DNA of 64,000 nt, from NCBI GenBank assembly GCA_030765065.1, contig CM060979.1, positions 15,529,001 to 15,593,000 on the forward strand, in the 5' to 3' direction. The translations under genes and the position numbers were made by a program. Positions 12,829 through 24,259 of this stretch are shown here, piece by piece (the stretch's first letter is position 1; each line of letters starts with the position of its first letter). The notes below the pieces were generated by a model. It searched no databases and was not told the origin of the DNA. It saw only the letters and a program-made list of their open reading frames with translations. This DNA is from Deroplatys truncata (lineage: Eukaryota > Arthropoda > Insecta > Mantodea > Mantidae).

Positions 12829-13680
12829 ATATGATGCGATACATTCACATGACTTTCTTCCCGTCTATCTTTATTAATGTGTATAGAAACTATACTTACT
12901 AAAGCTTATATTTCTGTCCACTACATTTTAATAGCAAAAATACCTACATTACACATTTCGTTATAGATACAAAGAGAACAGCGATAGTCAAATGTTTAAC
13001 AACTGGACGCTATATGCTGGCCTTAAAATTCCATACTGTTTCCATGACATCGCGAGAAACAACTGAAAAACGATGGGACTTAAAAAGAATGACAAGTGTC
13101 GAACAATTCGGACGTTTAATGACGGATATTTCAGAAACGGCTTATGCCATAGAAAAACTTATTTTAACTAAATTCCGTGTTTTAAAGAGATCTACACTTT
13201 TTGAATGGTACGTTTTCATCTATAGCCTAACGTTTACAAGTTATACGAAAGTCTTTCCGAATGAGAGGCACTTCGGAAGCTATTCCCGAATAATTCAAGA
13301 TATACAGCTTATTTGTCATGTAAATATCTTTAATAGATATATGGTATTTCAATCAAAATCTTTGCAGCCATTTTTTAGAAAATAAAAATTTAGAAAAGTG
13401 TTACATGTGGTGGTCTGGGGTGGAGGGTTTTCTTGAAAATCTTAGTGTCGCATCCTTGGAAGATACTAAACTCAAATACCAAATTTAGTAGTTATCCAAC
13501 TTTTCTTTTTGAGTTATGCTGTTTTCAGACAGACAGACAGACACCCACACGGACATGTTTCCAAAAATTCTTTATTTGGATTCAGGGCGCCTCAAAGCTT
13601 GCCTGTCCGGTGAAATCTCGATATCGAATATTTGGGTGCTAATATACTTCCTAAATAATTATTATACCAGTAGAGAAAAT
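12829..13680 (+). mobile_element. Family B repeat copy
   Basis: From TATGATGCGATACATTCACATG to 'ataccagtagagaaaat'. It contains a 123-codon open frame (13014-13385), but the same sequence is broken in the other B copies, so I treat the frame as chance. The internal tract here is CAGA-rich (13527-13553) instead of pure CA. Confidence 0.7.
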
Positions 13681-13691
13681 AAATTAAAAAA

Positions 13692-14384
13692 TCTGATGTG
13701 TTACACTCACATGACTTTCTCTACTCTTGTACAAACTACTTTTACAAACGCTTATTCTCCATATGCTTCATGTTAATCGAGATATCGAGATGTTAATCTT
13801 ATTGCTAATTTTCTTGTAGATGCAAGGGGAATATGGTAGGCTTTAAGCGATAGTCAAATGTTTTAAGAGCTGGTTCGCTATGTGCAGTATTCTATTGTCT
13901 TTGCATTACCAGGACAAATAAAAAAAAAGGAAAAACGAATACCCATTTGAGAAGAAATATAAGTTTGGAAAATTTAAGGGAATAACAAGAAATATCTCGA
14001 AAATGATTCAATCTGTATGACATAAATTGTGTATTCTAACGCGATCTACATTTTTTGTGCAGTAACATTTTGTCTATCTCTTATGGTTTACCAGTTATGC
14101 AAAAGTCGTTCACAATGAAGAACACTTTTGGAGACATTCCCAGAAAATTCGAGATATACATTTTATTTGTCATGAAAATACCTTACACATATGATATTTT
14201 AATCAAAGTCGTTAGAGCCATTTTTGAGAAAATTAAAATTTTCGTAAAATCTTCCATGTAAAGGGTAATCTGGGGTTGGGGGCTTCAGGGGGTCTCAAAA
14301 GATATATTTGCGGTGAAATCTCGGTATCGAATTTTTGGGTGGAATGCAATACTTCCCCTACTTAGTTTACGTAGTAGAGAAAGT
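13692..14384 (+). mobile_element. Family A copy with internal deletion
   Basis: Both ends are intact (TCTGATGTG... and ...GTAGTAGAGAAAGT). Near 14282 the sequence jumps from 'ggtaatctggggttggggg' straight to 'cttcagggggtctcaaaag', removing the segment with the CA tract. Confidence 0.8.
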
Positions 14385-14429
14385 AAAAAATGAGTGACGC
14401 CTTCCCGGGTGATAAAAGTATGTCTGAAA

Positions 14430-14702
14430 ATTCCAAACCAATAATGAGTATCTCAAAAATAGTTACCCCCACACAATAATTTGTATGACGTTGATTGCTT
14501 TAACGAGATCTACAATTGATATATAGTAAGGTTTTGTCTATATCTCACGGTTTACCAATTCCTATACAAAAGTCATTCAGAATGAAAAGGACTTCGCAGG
14601 ATATTCCAGAAAATTCAAGATATACATTTCATTTGTCATTTCAATATATTAAACATATGTTATTTTAATGAAAATCGTCAGTCGTTTTTGAGAACTTCAG
14701 AA
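14430..14702 (+). repeat. Diverged family A/B fragment
   Basis: Retains the middle motifs ('cacggtttaccaatt', 'agtcattcagaatgaaaagg', 'attcaagatatacatttcatttgtcat') without either end. Confidence 0.6.
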
Positions 14703-14847
14703 GTAATTATAATAATAGTTTAACTGAGAGAGATGGGTACGTCGGGCCACTGACCATGGATTTTTTCATGGTTTACCCGGGTCGGTTGGTCCCCTTCTAC
14801 CTGGAATTTCGTGTCTCCAGAGTTACCTTTATGTTTCAGAGTTGAGA

Positions 14848-15306
14848 ACGATTAAGGTGGCGCAGCAGTAGCGTGTACTTCTCGCATTCGGGAGATCCCG
14901 GGTTCGATACCCGACGACCGCGCACTCTGGACCATGGGTTTTTAGTGGTTTCCCCGGTCGGCAGGCGAATTCCGTGGGGTTATATTCTACCACTACTCTC
15001 CTGTCTCTCATCATCTTTCTTGGCATATGTTTCAGGGTTGTAGGACCAGGCAACAGGTTGCGGTGGTGGTGTGTGGTATGTGGTTTCTTCACTGGCATAC
15101 ATCCGTGATTACTCAGTTAGGACCCGCCGGGGGAGACTTGTCGGTGGGTGTCTGATGCATTCGAGCTGTAAACGTTAGGAACCCCGACCATCCTTGCGTC
15201 CGTCTGGTCGCCCTTTGGATCTCTCCCCTCATGCTTCCCTCATGTAGTCTACTTGCGGGCTCTGCTCCAGCTACTGGAGGCCCTTCCGTTTGTCTGCTCC
15301 TTACTC
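14848..15306 (+). repeat. tRNA-derived SINE
   Basis: The head has an A-box-like TGGCGCAGCAGTA near 14858 and a B box GGTTCGATACC at 14901-14911. The body follows with 'actctggaccatgggttttt', 'ggtcggcaggcgaat' and 'ctctcctgtctctcat', then a GC-rich tail ending near 'tctgctccttactcat'. The same order recurs at 21270, 54566 and, reversed, at 22190, 46722 and 57352. Pol III boxes imply internal transcription when young; any activity is unknown. Confidence 0.7.
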
Positions 15307-15443
15307 ATTATGCCCACAACGAAATGAGTAATGGAAGTTTATATCGATTAACAAGGTTTAGGTCGAAGGGTAAACTTCTGTAAGAATAATTTACACAAAA
15401 GTGAGTAGAGAAACTCACGTGAATGCAAACGTGAGATATTTTT

Positions 15444-16261
15444 ACTTTCTCTACTACGTATACTAAGTAGGGGAAGTATTGTATTCCACCCAAAAATTCG
15501 ATACCGAGATTTCCCGGAAATACGTGTTTTGAGACCCCCTGAATCGAGAAAAAGCATTTTTGGAAACATGTTCGTGTGTGTGTGTGTGTCTGTGAAGAGC
15601 ATAACTCAGAAACGAACAGTCTGATAAACACCAAACTTGGTATTTAGGTTCAGTATCTTCCAGAGATGCGACACGAAGGTTTTCAAGAAAATCCCCCCGC
15701 CCCAGATTACCTTTTACATGCAAAAGTTTTCGAAAACTTTAATTTTCTCAAAAATGGTTCTAACGATTTTGATTAAAATATCATATGTTTAAGATATTTT
15801 CATGATAAATAAAATGCATACCTCGAATTTTCTGGGAATGTCTCCAAAAGTATTCTTCATTGTGAACGACTTTTGCATAACCGGTAAACCATAAGAGATA
15901 TACAAAATTTTACTGCACAAAAAATGTAGATCGCGTTAAAATACACAATTTATATCATATACATTTTTGAGATATTGCTTGTTATTCCCCTAAATTTTCC
16001 AATACTTATACTTCTTCTCAAATTCGTTATTCATTTTTTTTGTCCTGGTAATGCAAAGAGAATGGAATGCTCCACATAGCAACCAGCACTTAATACATTT
16101 GACTATCGCTTAAAGCGCTAATTCCGCTTGCATCTACAAGAAAATTAGCAATAAGATGAACATCTCGATATCTCGATTAACATGAAGCATATGGAGAATA
16201 AGCGTTTGTAAAAAATTTTTGTACAAGAGTAGAGAAAGTCATGTGAGTGTAACACATCAGA
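15444..16261 (-). mobile_element. Family A repeat, full-length copy
   Basis: ACTTTCTCTACTACG to AACACATCAGA in a T run. Contains a GT tract at about 15574-15590. Just left (15345-15443) lies a minus B start fragment ending in '...gtgagatattttt'. Confidence 0.85.
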
Positions 16262-16759
16262 TTTTTTCGTCTCTAATAAGGTTCACGTAAGCAGTGTGCA
16301 ACGAGGTTAATATTATTTTGTATTATTTATTGGACATAAAGCCCCTTGTACATGATCAAACTTGTTTTTTCAATTTAGGAGTTTAAAAAAAAAAGTGGTA
16401 AAATACTTTTCAATACCTATTTGAGAATATTGGACAAGACTTGACAATCTCATTAATGTGTATTTATAGGTTGTATTTTTGCCAAACTGTGCCCCTTCGG
16501 AACACATTGTTACTAATTGATTTCGTGCAAAGTAATTTACAATTAGCGTCACAGTGTAACAATTTGCAATGAAATATTGTTTTTACGTAATAACTAGAGG
16601 GCGGATTAGAGTGACCTGGTCTCTGATTTCAAGTTACCATGCAGTGAGCATAATGTCTTGCAGCGTGTCCACTGGTGGGTAAAGAAATACACTAGTAGAC
16701 ATGATGTTTCACTTTGCAAACAGAGTAAGAAATGTTAAGACGGTGGTGTAAGTGTAATA
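16262..16759. other. No gene recognised; flank of mariner
   Basis: Unique-looking sequence. GGGCGGATTAGAGTG at 16599-16613 pairs, with one mismatch, with an inverted copy at 18346-18360 on the other side of the mariner. Confidence 0.5.
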
Positions 16760-18042
16760 CGAGGGGCACTATTTATATTTTGAACCTAATAATTAAAACA
16801 AAATATTTTCTGATTGTAAACTGCTTTATTGTTTTTCAAAATATTCTCCTTTATGATCAATACACTTTTGCATCCTTTTGAACCATTTGTCAAAGCATTT
16901 TTTCCAGTCTTCTTGAGACACCTCCAAAACATGGTTTTTGAAGGCATCAACGGCGTCTTCTGCCAACGAAAATCGTTGTCCACGCAATTTATTCTTGATG
17001 TTCGGGAACAAAAAGAAGTCATTGGGTGCCAAATCAGGACTGTATTGTGGATGACCCATCAATTCGATTTTTTGAGCCTTCAAATACCTTGTTGTTAGAC
17101 GAGATGTGTGTGCGCTCGCATTGTTTTGATGAAGAACAATCCTACGGTTCTTGTTGGTTTTCCTTACTTCACCGAAGACTTCCGGCAAACAAATGGTTGT
17201 GTACCATTCGGCATTGACCGTTTTACGTTCCTCTAAAGGCACTGTTGCCGCATCGCCAGTTTTGCTGAAAAAGCAGGCGACCATTTGCTTCGAAGTGCGA
17301 ACAACTTTTGTTGGATTTGCTTCATCTTGAAACACCAATACAGTCGACTGCTGTTTACGTTCCGGCTCATACGCATAGATCCATGATTCCTCGCCTGTTA
17401 CAATCTTATATACGTCTTTTGAGGCACCACCGTTGTATTTCTTGAGCATTTTTGTACACCAATCGACACGAGCATCTTTTTGAGGTTGCGTCAAATTATG
17501 TGGGATCCAACGAGAGCAAACCTTTTTGACGGCTAAATAAACATGTAATATTTTATATATGCTGGTGGAACTAATTCCTAGGGTTGCCTCAATTTCACAA
17601 TATATCGCAAGACGATCTTTAATTATTAGTTTTTGCACAGCATCAATGTTTTCTGGCACAACTACTGATTTTGGATGACCTTCACGAACGTCATCATTGA
17701 GCGAACGGCGGCCACGATTAAATTCGTTATACCAGCGTTTCACAGTGGCAAAGGATGGAGCTTCGTCGCCAAATGTGGAAGTTAGTTGATCGATGCACTC
17801 TTGTCTTGATAATCCACGTCGAAAGTCGTAATAAATCATTGCACGAACATTTACACGAGTTAATTCCATGTTTTTGTTGACACACAATTTTCAAGTTAGT
17901 GTAAACAGAACAAATATCGCTCCATTGACAAAACGTTTGAAGTAGATTATGGTCAAAAATGTCAAACTTTCCATTGAAAACGTCAGATGTCACCTACAAC
18001 ATTCAGGGTTGCCAAGGCTCAAAATATAAGTAGTGCCTCTCG
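16760..18042 (-). mobile_element. Complete mariner element
   Basis: The ends CGAGGGGCACTATTTATATT and, reversed, CGAGAGGCACTACTTATATT form inverted repeats of about 24 bp with two mismatches. Both are flanked by TA (16758-16759 and 18043-18044), the usual mariner target duplication. Total length is 1283 bp, normal for mariner. The single gene is on the minus strand and nearly fills the element. Confidence 0.93.
16826..17887 (-). CDS. Mariner transposase, uninterrupted but probably inactive
   Basis: A 353-codon frame. Residues about 10-115 form the paired helix-turn-helix DNA-binding region (motifs 'MIYYDFRRGLSRQECIDQL' and 'GISSTSIYKIL'); the linker motif reads WIPHNLT at 127-133 (family WVPHxL). 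The D,D34D catalytic core is recognisable, but the first Asp (family TGDE) is Glu at 166 (VTGEESW) and the second (family HxDNA) is Asn at 255 (LHQNNASAH). The third, Asp290 in APNDFF, is kept, with 34 residues between 255 and 290 as expected. The start may be Met1 or Met7; Met7 gives 347 residues, closer to usual mariner length. With two of three metal ligands changed, excision and joining should be lost, although DNA binding could persist. Confidence 0.9.
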   Translation of the reverse strand: MCVNKNMELTRVNVRAMIYYDFRRGLSRQECIDQLTSTFGDEAPSFATVKRWYNEFNRGRRSLNDDVREGHPKSVVVPENIDAVQKLIIKDRLAIYCEIEATLGISSTSIYKILHVYLAVKKVCSRWIPHNLTQPQKDARVDWCTKMLKKYNGGASKDVYKIVTGEESWIYAYEPERKQQSTVLVFQDEANPTKVVRTSKQMVACFFSKTGDAATVPLEERKTVNAEWYTTICLPEVFGEVRKTNKNRRIVLHQNNASAHTSRLTTRYLKAQKIELMGHPQYSPDLAPNDFFLFPNIKNKLRGQRFSLAEDAVDAFKNHVLEVSQEDWKKCFDKWFKRMQKCIDHKGEYFEKQ

Positions 18043-18044
18043 TA

Positions 18045-18402
18045 TTTGTATGCACCTATTACCTCGAGACGGAGAACGTTCATTTTTGAGAATCTTCGCG
18101 TGTACGTTACTGTCCACTGCAGTGCACAGACTATATGGTATTCACTTTACATATATGTAAAATGTAGTGTTCAATAAGGGAATAAAAACATCATCAGTCG
18201 TCGCGTACAGCATAGCATATGCATGTTCTTTTGATACCTGAACGATCACTGCAGACACGCGCCGTTGTTTACATCTGGACTCGCTCTCTCACCTTCAGCA
18301 TAAAAACACTAGAGTACAAGCTAAAGTTAACCTCCTAAAAACAGCCACTCTGATCCGCCCCTTTGTGATTAGTAGACCTGGAATTTTATGCTAAGTGCTT
18401 AT
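18045..18402. other. No gene recognised
   Basis: Right flank of the mariner. It holds the inverted partner CACTCTGATCCGCCC at 18346-18360 and nothing else that I can support. Confidence 0.45.
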
Positions 18403-19285
18403 TACTTTTCCTACTACGTATACTGGAAGTATTGTATTCCACCCAAAATATCGTTACTGAGATTTCACCAGAAATGCATATTTTGATGCGCCCTGAATCC
18501 AAATAAAGAATTTTTGAAAACATGTACGTGTGTGTGTGCGTTTGTGTGTCTGTGAACAGCACAATTAAAAAATTCTGATGTGTTACTTTCACATGAGTTT
18601 CTCTACTCTTGTACAAACTATTTTTACAAACGCTTATTCTCCATATGCTTCATGTTAATCGAGATGTTAATCTTATTGCTAATTTTCTTGTAGATGCAAG
18701 TGGAATATGGTAGGCTTTAAGCGATAGTCAAATGTTTTAAGAGCTGGTTGCTATGTGGCCCATTCCATTCTCTTTGCATGTCCAGGACATAAAAAAATGA
18801 ATAACGAATTCCCATTTGAGATAAAGTATTGGAAAATTTAAGGGAATAACAAGCAATATCTCGAAAAGGGTTCACTCAACAACAAAAATGTATGACATAA
18901 ATTGTGTATTTTAACGCGATCTACATTTTTTGTGTAGTAAAATTTTGTCTATCTCTTTTGGTTTACCAGTTATGCAAAAGTCGTTCACAATGAAGAATAC
19001 TTTTGGAGACATTCCCAGAAAATTTGAGATATACATTTCATTTGGCATGAAAATATCTTAAACAAGATATTTTAATCAAAATCGTTATAGCCATTTTTGA
19101 GAAAATTAAAATTTTCGAAAAATGTTCCATGTAGAGGGTAACCTGAGGCGGGGGATTTTCTTGAAAACCTTCGTGTCGCATCTCTGGAAGATACTGAACC
19201 TAAATACCGAGTTTGGTGTGTATCCGACTGTTCGTTTCTGAGTTATGCCGTTCACAGACACACACACGGACATGTTTCCAAAAAG
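18403..19285 (+). mobile_element. Head-to-head family A fragments
   Basis: A minus fragment (18403-18565) runs from the A terminus to just past the GT tract, 'gtctgtgaacagcac'. It is joined to a plus copy beginning at 18574 (TCTGATGTG), which continues through the CA tract to 'cggacatgtttccaaaa' at 19285 and is cut there by repeat E. The plus part lacks the last ~110 bases. Confidence 0.7.
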
Positions 19286-19288
19286 TTA

Positions 19289-19957
19289 GCTATGGGTGGA
19301 TACGCATAGGTTAAATAATGCATTTGAATTATTTGTCAGTCTAAAAAGTGAGTTTACTCCCTCGAAAATAAAGCCTGTGTAACTAAAGTGGAAAATATTG
19401 TAAGACCTTTCCGGTTCTATTTTTGTCTACCACCACGAACTGTACAGTATAGTGCAATCCTGGGAAGTGCATCTCAATGAGCGCGATTCGCTGAAAAGCA
19501 AGAGTCGTAGATTAAAACTCGGCTGGCCATTTAGCTTAGCTGGTAGGGCACCTACGTGAGGTCCCGATTTTTATCTAGCCAATATTATTCCCTGTCCTCC
19601 CAACAGTCTGCAACTATGAATAAAATGTGAATGTGTGTATAATCTAATGATTAAAGCCCAAAGATTACTGGAAACCCAGATACAAGCAAATAGCAGCTAA
19701 CACCTTTGCCTTTAGGCAATAACGTGTTTCAAAGGAAAAGCCGGCGATAAGAACATTGTAGTTAAAGAGGAGTATAAATGGAACTTAGAATTTAAAAAAA
19801 ACACACACAAGTGAAGCTCGCATACATTAACTCGCTAGTACGCCACCGACCTGTGTTTACTTGGAATTGCCCCGTTGAGTTTTGCAACTCTTCTAACGCA
19901 CGAAGGGATATCTTGACATATACACTTGAAATGCGGCGCAGTTGGTCCACCTGGTAT
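19289..19957 (+). repeat. Repeat E, truncated copy with tRNA-like head
   Basis: Aligns by eye with 33226-33873 over its whole length. Shared motifs include 'agcctgtgtaactaaagtgg', 'tagcttagctggtagggcac' (A-box-like), 'aaagcccaaag', 'ggcaataacgtgtttcaaaggaa' and the end GCGCAGTTGGTCCACCTGGT. The left TIR found in the 32418 element is missing here. Confidence 0.65.
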
Positions 19958-19977
19958 AACATTGCATTAATAGGGAA

Positions 19978-21055
19978 AAGGTCCCTAATTTGAACCGCCT
20001 CTTAAGTTGAACCGCTCCGATATTTTGCAAACTGTTCGACAGATGGCACCATAATTCTAGCAGAAGCGTAGCGTGTACAGCTATGAATGCTTGGAGTTGT
20101 TGACTTTGCATTCTGAGCTGTGGTTTCAGTTGTAAGAAGTGTTGTGTGTTTCAGAAGTAATATTTGATTCATCTAGCTAAGCTTATAGGACCAATTAGAA
20201 AAGTTTGAGATGATCTATATATATTACACATTATGAAGTGTTTATTTAGCAACAATAATCATGCATACGTTTTTTCAAGCAGCGTCTCTCCTAGTCACAT
20301 AGATGCTAAAGATTCCAAAATGGCGTGGCTCGTAAATTGAACCACTGTTTGAACCCTATATTGAACTGGTCCAATTTAGGAAACCTATTGAAGTTCTAGG
20401 ATTGCTCAACTGCGAATAGTATATCGTGTGAATGAATATCCATATAATATGCTAAGTTAAAAAAAATCATTTTAAAAACAGTGGATGACATGAATATGTG
20501 AATTGTCTGAAATGATGGACATGATCCACTGTATGAGTTGTAGGATATGGCTTCACCAAAAGTTAGTGACAAGAAGAAAGCGTTTTATTGTGAAGACTGT
20601 GTATAATTGGACTCTTCTGTATCAGAGTAAAAGTTAGTAAAAACTCTATATTTGCGAATAATACATGTTCCAAAAACCAAGTGATTGTCATTATATAAAA
20701 ATTCAAAATGTTCAAGGAAATTGTTACTCTTATCACAATTTTGGACTCTACTTTTGTTGCTGATGGCACATTTGTTTTTAATGTACAATAAAATATGTAT
20801 TTTGTATTAATAAAAATACTTTTAAACTTAAAAGTATGTGGTTCAATTTAAGGACCACTTTTCTAATTTGAACCGATTTACACCATCTCACTTTTTAAAT
20901 GTTTTTAATTGATAATTGTATTAATTTTAAATTGTGTTGAGGATATTGATAGCGCAAGGATTTGTCACTTTAACAGTTGTATTTTTGAAAATTTTGATTT
21001 GAAATTATAATTATTATTTACTATTTAGGCGTAGGTGGTTCAATATAGGGACCTT
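19978..21055. mobile_element. Non-autonomous TIR element with TTGAACC motifs
   Basis: AAGGTCCCTAATTTGAACCG at the left and, reversed at the right, AAGGTCCCTATATTGAACCA form inverted ends about 1.08 kb apart. TTGAACCR or its complement recurs inside at 19990, 20007, 20337, 20868 (plus) and 20839, 21036 (minus), with weaker forms near 20349 and 20361. A minus-strand GGTCCTTAAATTGAACCA lies at about 20838-20855. No transposase frame is present. I cannot assign a superfamily or a clean target duplication. Confidence 0.65.
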
Positions 21056-21269
21056 GCCCCTACATTATTGTATACTTCGGAACGGTGGCAATTTCGTCAT
21101 ATGCCCTTGTAATTCACGTCCACAACGTACAAATATGACCAGCTTTTGTATAAGTAAATCAGCTCGCATACGTCATCGCTTGCCCATTTTTGTTTACTTT
21201 TCGCTTTCAGCCATGATGCAGATTTCGTGACGTACTGTAAGTACTCGCATTTCATTGGCGAAAGCCATA

Positions 21270-21735
21270 CGGAGAGAGGTGACGCCGCAGTAAACGTGTG
21301 CGACTCACACTCGGGAGGTCTCGGGTTCGATCCCCGGCAACAGCCCACTCTGGCCCACAGGATTTTCGTGCTTTTCCCGGTTCGGCAGGAGAATGCTGGA
21401 GTGTGTCAATTTCTACCACGACTCTCCTGTCCCGCATTTTCCTTGTTGTCTGTTTCAAGGTTGTAGGACCAGGCAACGGTGATATGCGCTCTGTGAAGGT
21501 TTTTTCCTGAAGTCGTCCAGGGACTGCTTGGTTAGATACCCGCCTCTGGGTGTTTTCGGGCAGGCACTCCTTTGGGGACGCCCCGGCAGCATGGGTTCTA
21601 ATCGGTGGGCTCGGGCGGCATTGAATCTGGAAGCATTAGGGACCCCTTCCGTGCTCTCACCCGTCGGATGGGCTATGTGCGGTGCTCTGATCCAGTTTCT
21701 GGGGCCCCTTCCGTTCGTCAGTACCTTACCTTTGA
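21270..21735 (+). repeat. tRNA-derived SINE
   Basis: B box GGTTCGATCCC at 21324-21334 follows 'cgcagtaaacgtgtgcgactcacactcgg'. The body shows 'actctggcccacaggatttt', 'tctcctgtcccgcattttcc', 'ggttgtaggaccaggcaac' and a GC-rich tail ending '...ccttccgttcgtcagtac'. Overlapping short frames on both strands are by-products. Confidence 0.7.
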
Positions 21736-22189
21736 CTAAAGCCATCAAATCTTTGACCACTTAGAGCAGTTCTTTGTTTTCTTTTAAGGCTTTCAGAGAC
21801 GTTTAAATTATTAGAAGCACTTTCACAAGAAAATTTGTGACAGACCTTGGAATGTCTTATAAAGTATTGAATCTGACAAACAAATTTGATCGTGTAAGAT
21901 GTGTTTATCGAAGGGGGGACACCTCGCCACTGCGACCAGCTTGATCCACTGTGATTACACCCCCCGGGAGGCAGGGATGAAGTGAAGTAACCACAGGAGG
22001 TCACAGATCCACAGGCAGACATGCCTACAGACACACGCAGAAATCCCTAATATTTTCTAGGTTGAAACACCCGTTGGACAACCACCCTAGCGTTCATGGG
22101 CAGAGCAAGCAACTACGCCATCTGTCCGACATCGCTAGCACTACAGTTTCTGAAGACTCTCGTGAAACTGAGAAAGAGATGAAATGAAA
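21736..22189. other. No gene recognised
   Basis: Sequence between two oppositely oriented SINEs. A GC-richer patch at about 21910-22000 carries a 102-codon minus frame with no recognisable motif. Nothing supported. Confidence 0.4.
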
Positions 22190-22365
22190 GGAAACGGGGG
22201 AAAAGGAGAAATCGTGGTAGAATACACCACCCCGGCATTCGCCTACTTAACCAGAGAAAAACCACGAAAACCCTATGGTCAGAGTGGGCGGCCACCGGGA
22301 ATCGTACCCGGGACCTCCCGAATGCGGGCCACATACGTTGCCGCCTTAGCCATCCCACTCGTTAA
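22190..22365 (-). repeat. tRNA-derived SINE, truncated
   Basis: Minus copy with the head at the right: 'gggatggctaaggcggc' and B box GGTACGATTCCC read on the minus strand near 22298. Body motifs ('ccactctgaccatagggtttt' on the minus strand) then stop near 22190, so only about 175 bp remains. Confidence 0.65.
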
Positions 22366-23003
22366 TTAGTTCGTGTACGAGGAGCAATCTATGGTAACAA
22401 ACTGAAGACCCCCTTACCTTGTGAAAAACCACGCCTCCACCAGCTGTGATGTTCTATCTGGCAGCCTTTAGCTTGAGCTATCAATCTGCAGCACAGCTTC
22501 CACTGGAACAAACTGCTACGAAATATAGGGACGTCCAGTTTATTCCATTCCTCCGGGGCAGCTTTCCAGAGACCATCCAAACTCGCGGCCGTCTGCTTCT
22601 AAGGTTCTTTTCAGTAACCTAAATGCACAAAACTCCATCAGTGATGTATCAGATGACTTAAAAGGGATGTTGCTGAAAGGTACGGAATGTATTCCCACTT
22701 CTCTCTCTATGTTCTCAAAACATTTGTAGGTTGAAGCAGAGCTATGGCTTGATGCCTTATACTGATGCAACCAGACTTTATTTACATCAGCACCTTAAAG
22801 AGCTGGGATTTCTGTATGGAAATTGGTATCAAGACGTTAGTCTGATAATATGCCGGGTTATGTTTTACATTTTTATGTACACGTCGAATGATTAATTTGC
22901 CAGTGTAAACTGCACCTTGCTAGTATCAGGAAACCATTGGGGAAATTTTCGTTAGTTTCCTAATACTAACTTGCAATTATTTTTTCTCCCCTTGATCGAT
23001 ATA
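22366..23003. other. No gene recognised
   Basis: Two minus-strand frames of 63 and 76 codons (22389-22770) have no recognisable domain. I see no repeat ends. Confidence 0.4.
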
Positions 23004-24147
23004 CACTACGTGATCAAAAGTATCCGGACACCTAGCTGAAAATGACGTGCAAGTTCGTGGCGCCCTCCATCGGCAATGCTGGAAGTCAATATGGTGTTCG
23101 TCCACCCTTAGCCTTTATGACAACGTTCACTCTCGCAGGCATACTTTCAATCAGGTGCTGGAAGGTTTCTTGGGGAATGGTAGCCCATTCTTCACGGAGT
23201 GCGGAACTGAGGAGAGGTATCGATGAGGTCGGTAAGGCCTGGCACGAAGTCGTCGTTCCAAAACATCCCAAAGGTGTTCTGTAGGATTCAAGTCAGGACT
23301 CTGTGCAGGCCAGTCCATTACAGGAATGTTATTGTCGTGTAACCACTCCGCCACAGCCCGTGCAGTATGAACAGGTGCTCGATCGTGTTGAAAGATGCAA
23401 CCGTCATCCCCGAATTGCTCTTCAACTGTGGGAAGCAAGAAGGTGCTAAAATATCACACCACACCATAACACCACCCCCTCCGAATTTCACTGTTGGCAC
23501 TACACACGCTGGCAGATGACGTTCACTGGGCATTCGCCATACCCAAACCCTGCCATCGTACCGCTACGCTATGTACCATGATTCGTCACTCCACACAACG
23601 TTTTGCCACTGTTCAATCGTGCAATTTTGACGCTCCTTACACCAAGCGAGGCGTCGTTTGGCATTTTCCTTCGTGATGTGTGGCTTATGAGCAGCCGCTC
23701 GACCATGGAATCCAAGGTTTCTCACCTCACGCCTGTCATAGTGTTTGGAGTGGATCCTGATGCAGTTTGGAATTCCCATGTGATGGTCTGGATAGATGTC
23801 TGCCTATTACTCTTTACGACCCTCTTCAAATGTCGGCGGTCTCTGTCAGACAACAGACGAGGTTGGCCTGTACGCTTTTGCGCTGTACATGTCCCTTCAC
23901 GTTTCCACTTCACTATCACATCAGAAACAGTGGACCTCACGTACAGACTTCTGACACAAGTGACACCCAATCACATGACCACATTCGAAGTCCGTGAGTT
24001 CCACGGAGCGTCCCATTCTGCTGTTTCACGATGTCTAATGACTACTGAGGTCGCGGATGAGTACCAGGCAGTAGGTGGCAGCACAATGCACCTAAGATGA
24101 AAAGCGTATGTTTGTGAGGATGTGCGGATAATTTTGATCACATAGTG
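23004..24147 (-). mobile_element. Tc1-type element, internally decayed
   Basis: Left end CACTACGTGATCAAAAGTAT and reversed right end CACTATGTGATCAAAATTAT form inverted repeats that extend into '...ccggacacc' / '...ccgcacatcc'. TA flanks both sides (23002-23003 and 24148-24149). At 1144 bp it is slightly shorter than many Tc1 elements. It holds a minus-strand transposase pseudogene. Confidence 0.88.
23086..23970 (-). pseudogene. Tc1-type transposase pseudogene
   Basis: Homology is spread over several overlapping minus frames. 23970-23722 holds the helix-turn-helix and the GQPRLLSDRDRR linker (family GRPR). 23779-23564 holds the first catalytic motif, WSDES, after 'AKRRLAWCKER'. 23533-23318 holds 'FGGGGVMVW'. 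23438-23151 holds [11 protein letters not shown] with the second Asp and SPDLNPTEHLWD with the third residue, Glu, as in DD34E Tc1 enzymes. All three catalytic residues survive, but frame changes between the blocks break the protein. In family members the enzyme cuts at the TIRs and inserts at TA. Confidence 0.88.
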
Positions 24148-24259
24148 TATATAACCCAGGGTTTGTTGCAGCCACTTAGATAAACATATGCCTCTTCTAA
24201 AAAACAACAAACATTCACTGTTCACCAGCTAGGTATCGTTCATACAGATTTCTGCTGTT

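Noticed and set aside
13014..13385. 123-codon open frame as a possible gene
   Set aside because: It lies wholly in a family B repeat whose sister copies break the frame, and it has no domain.
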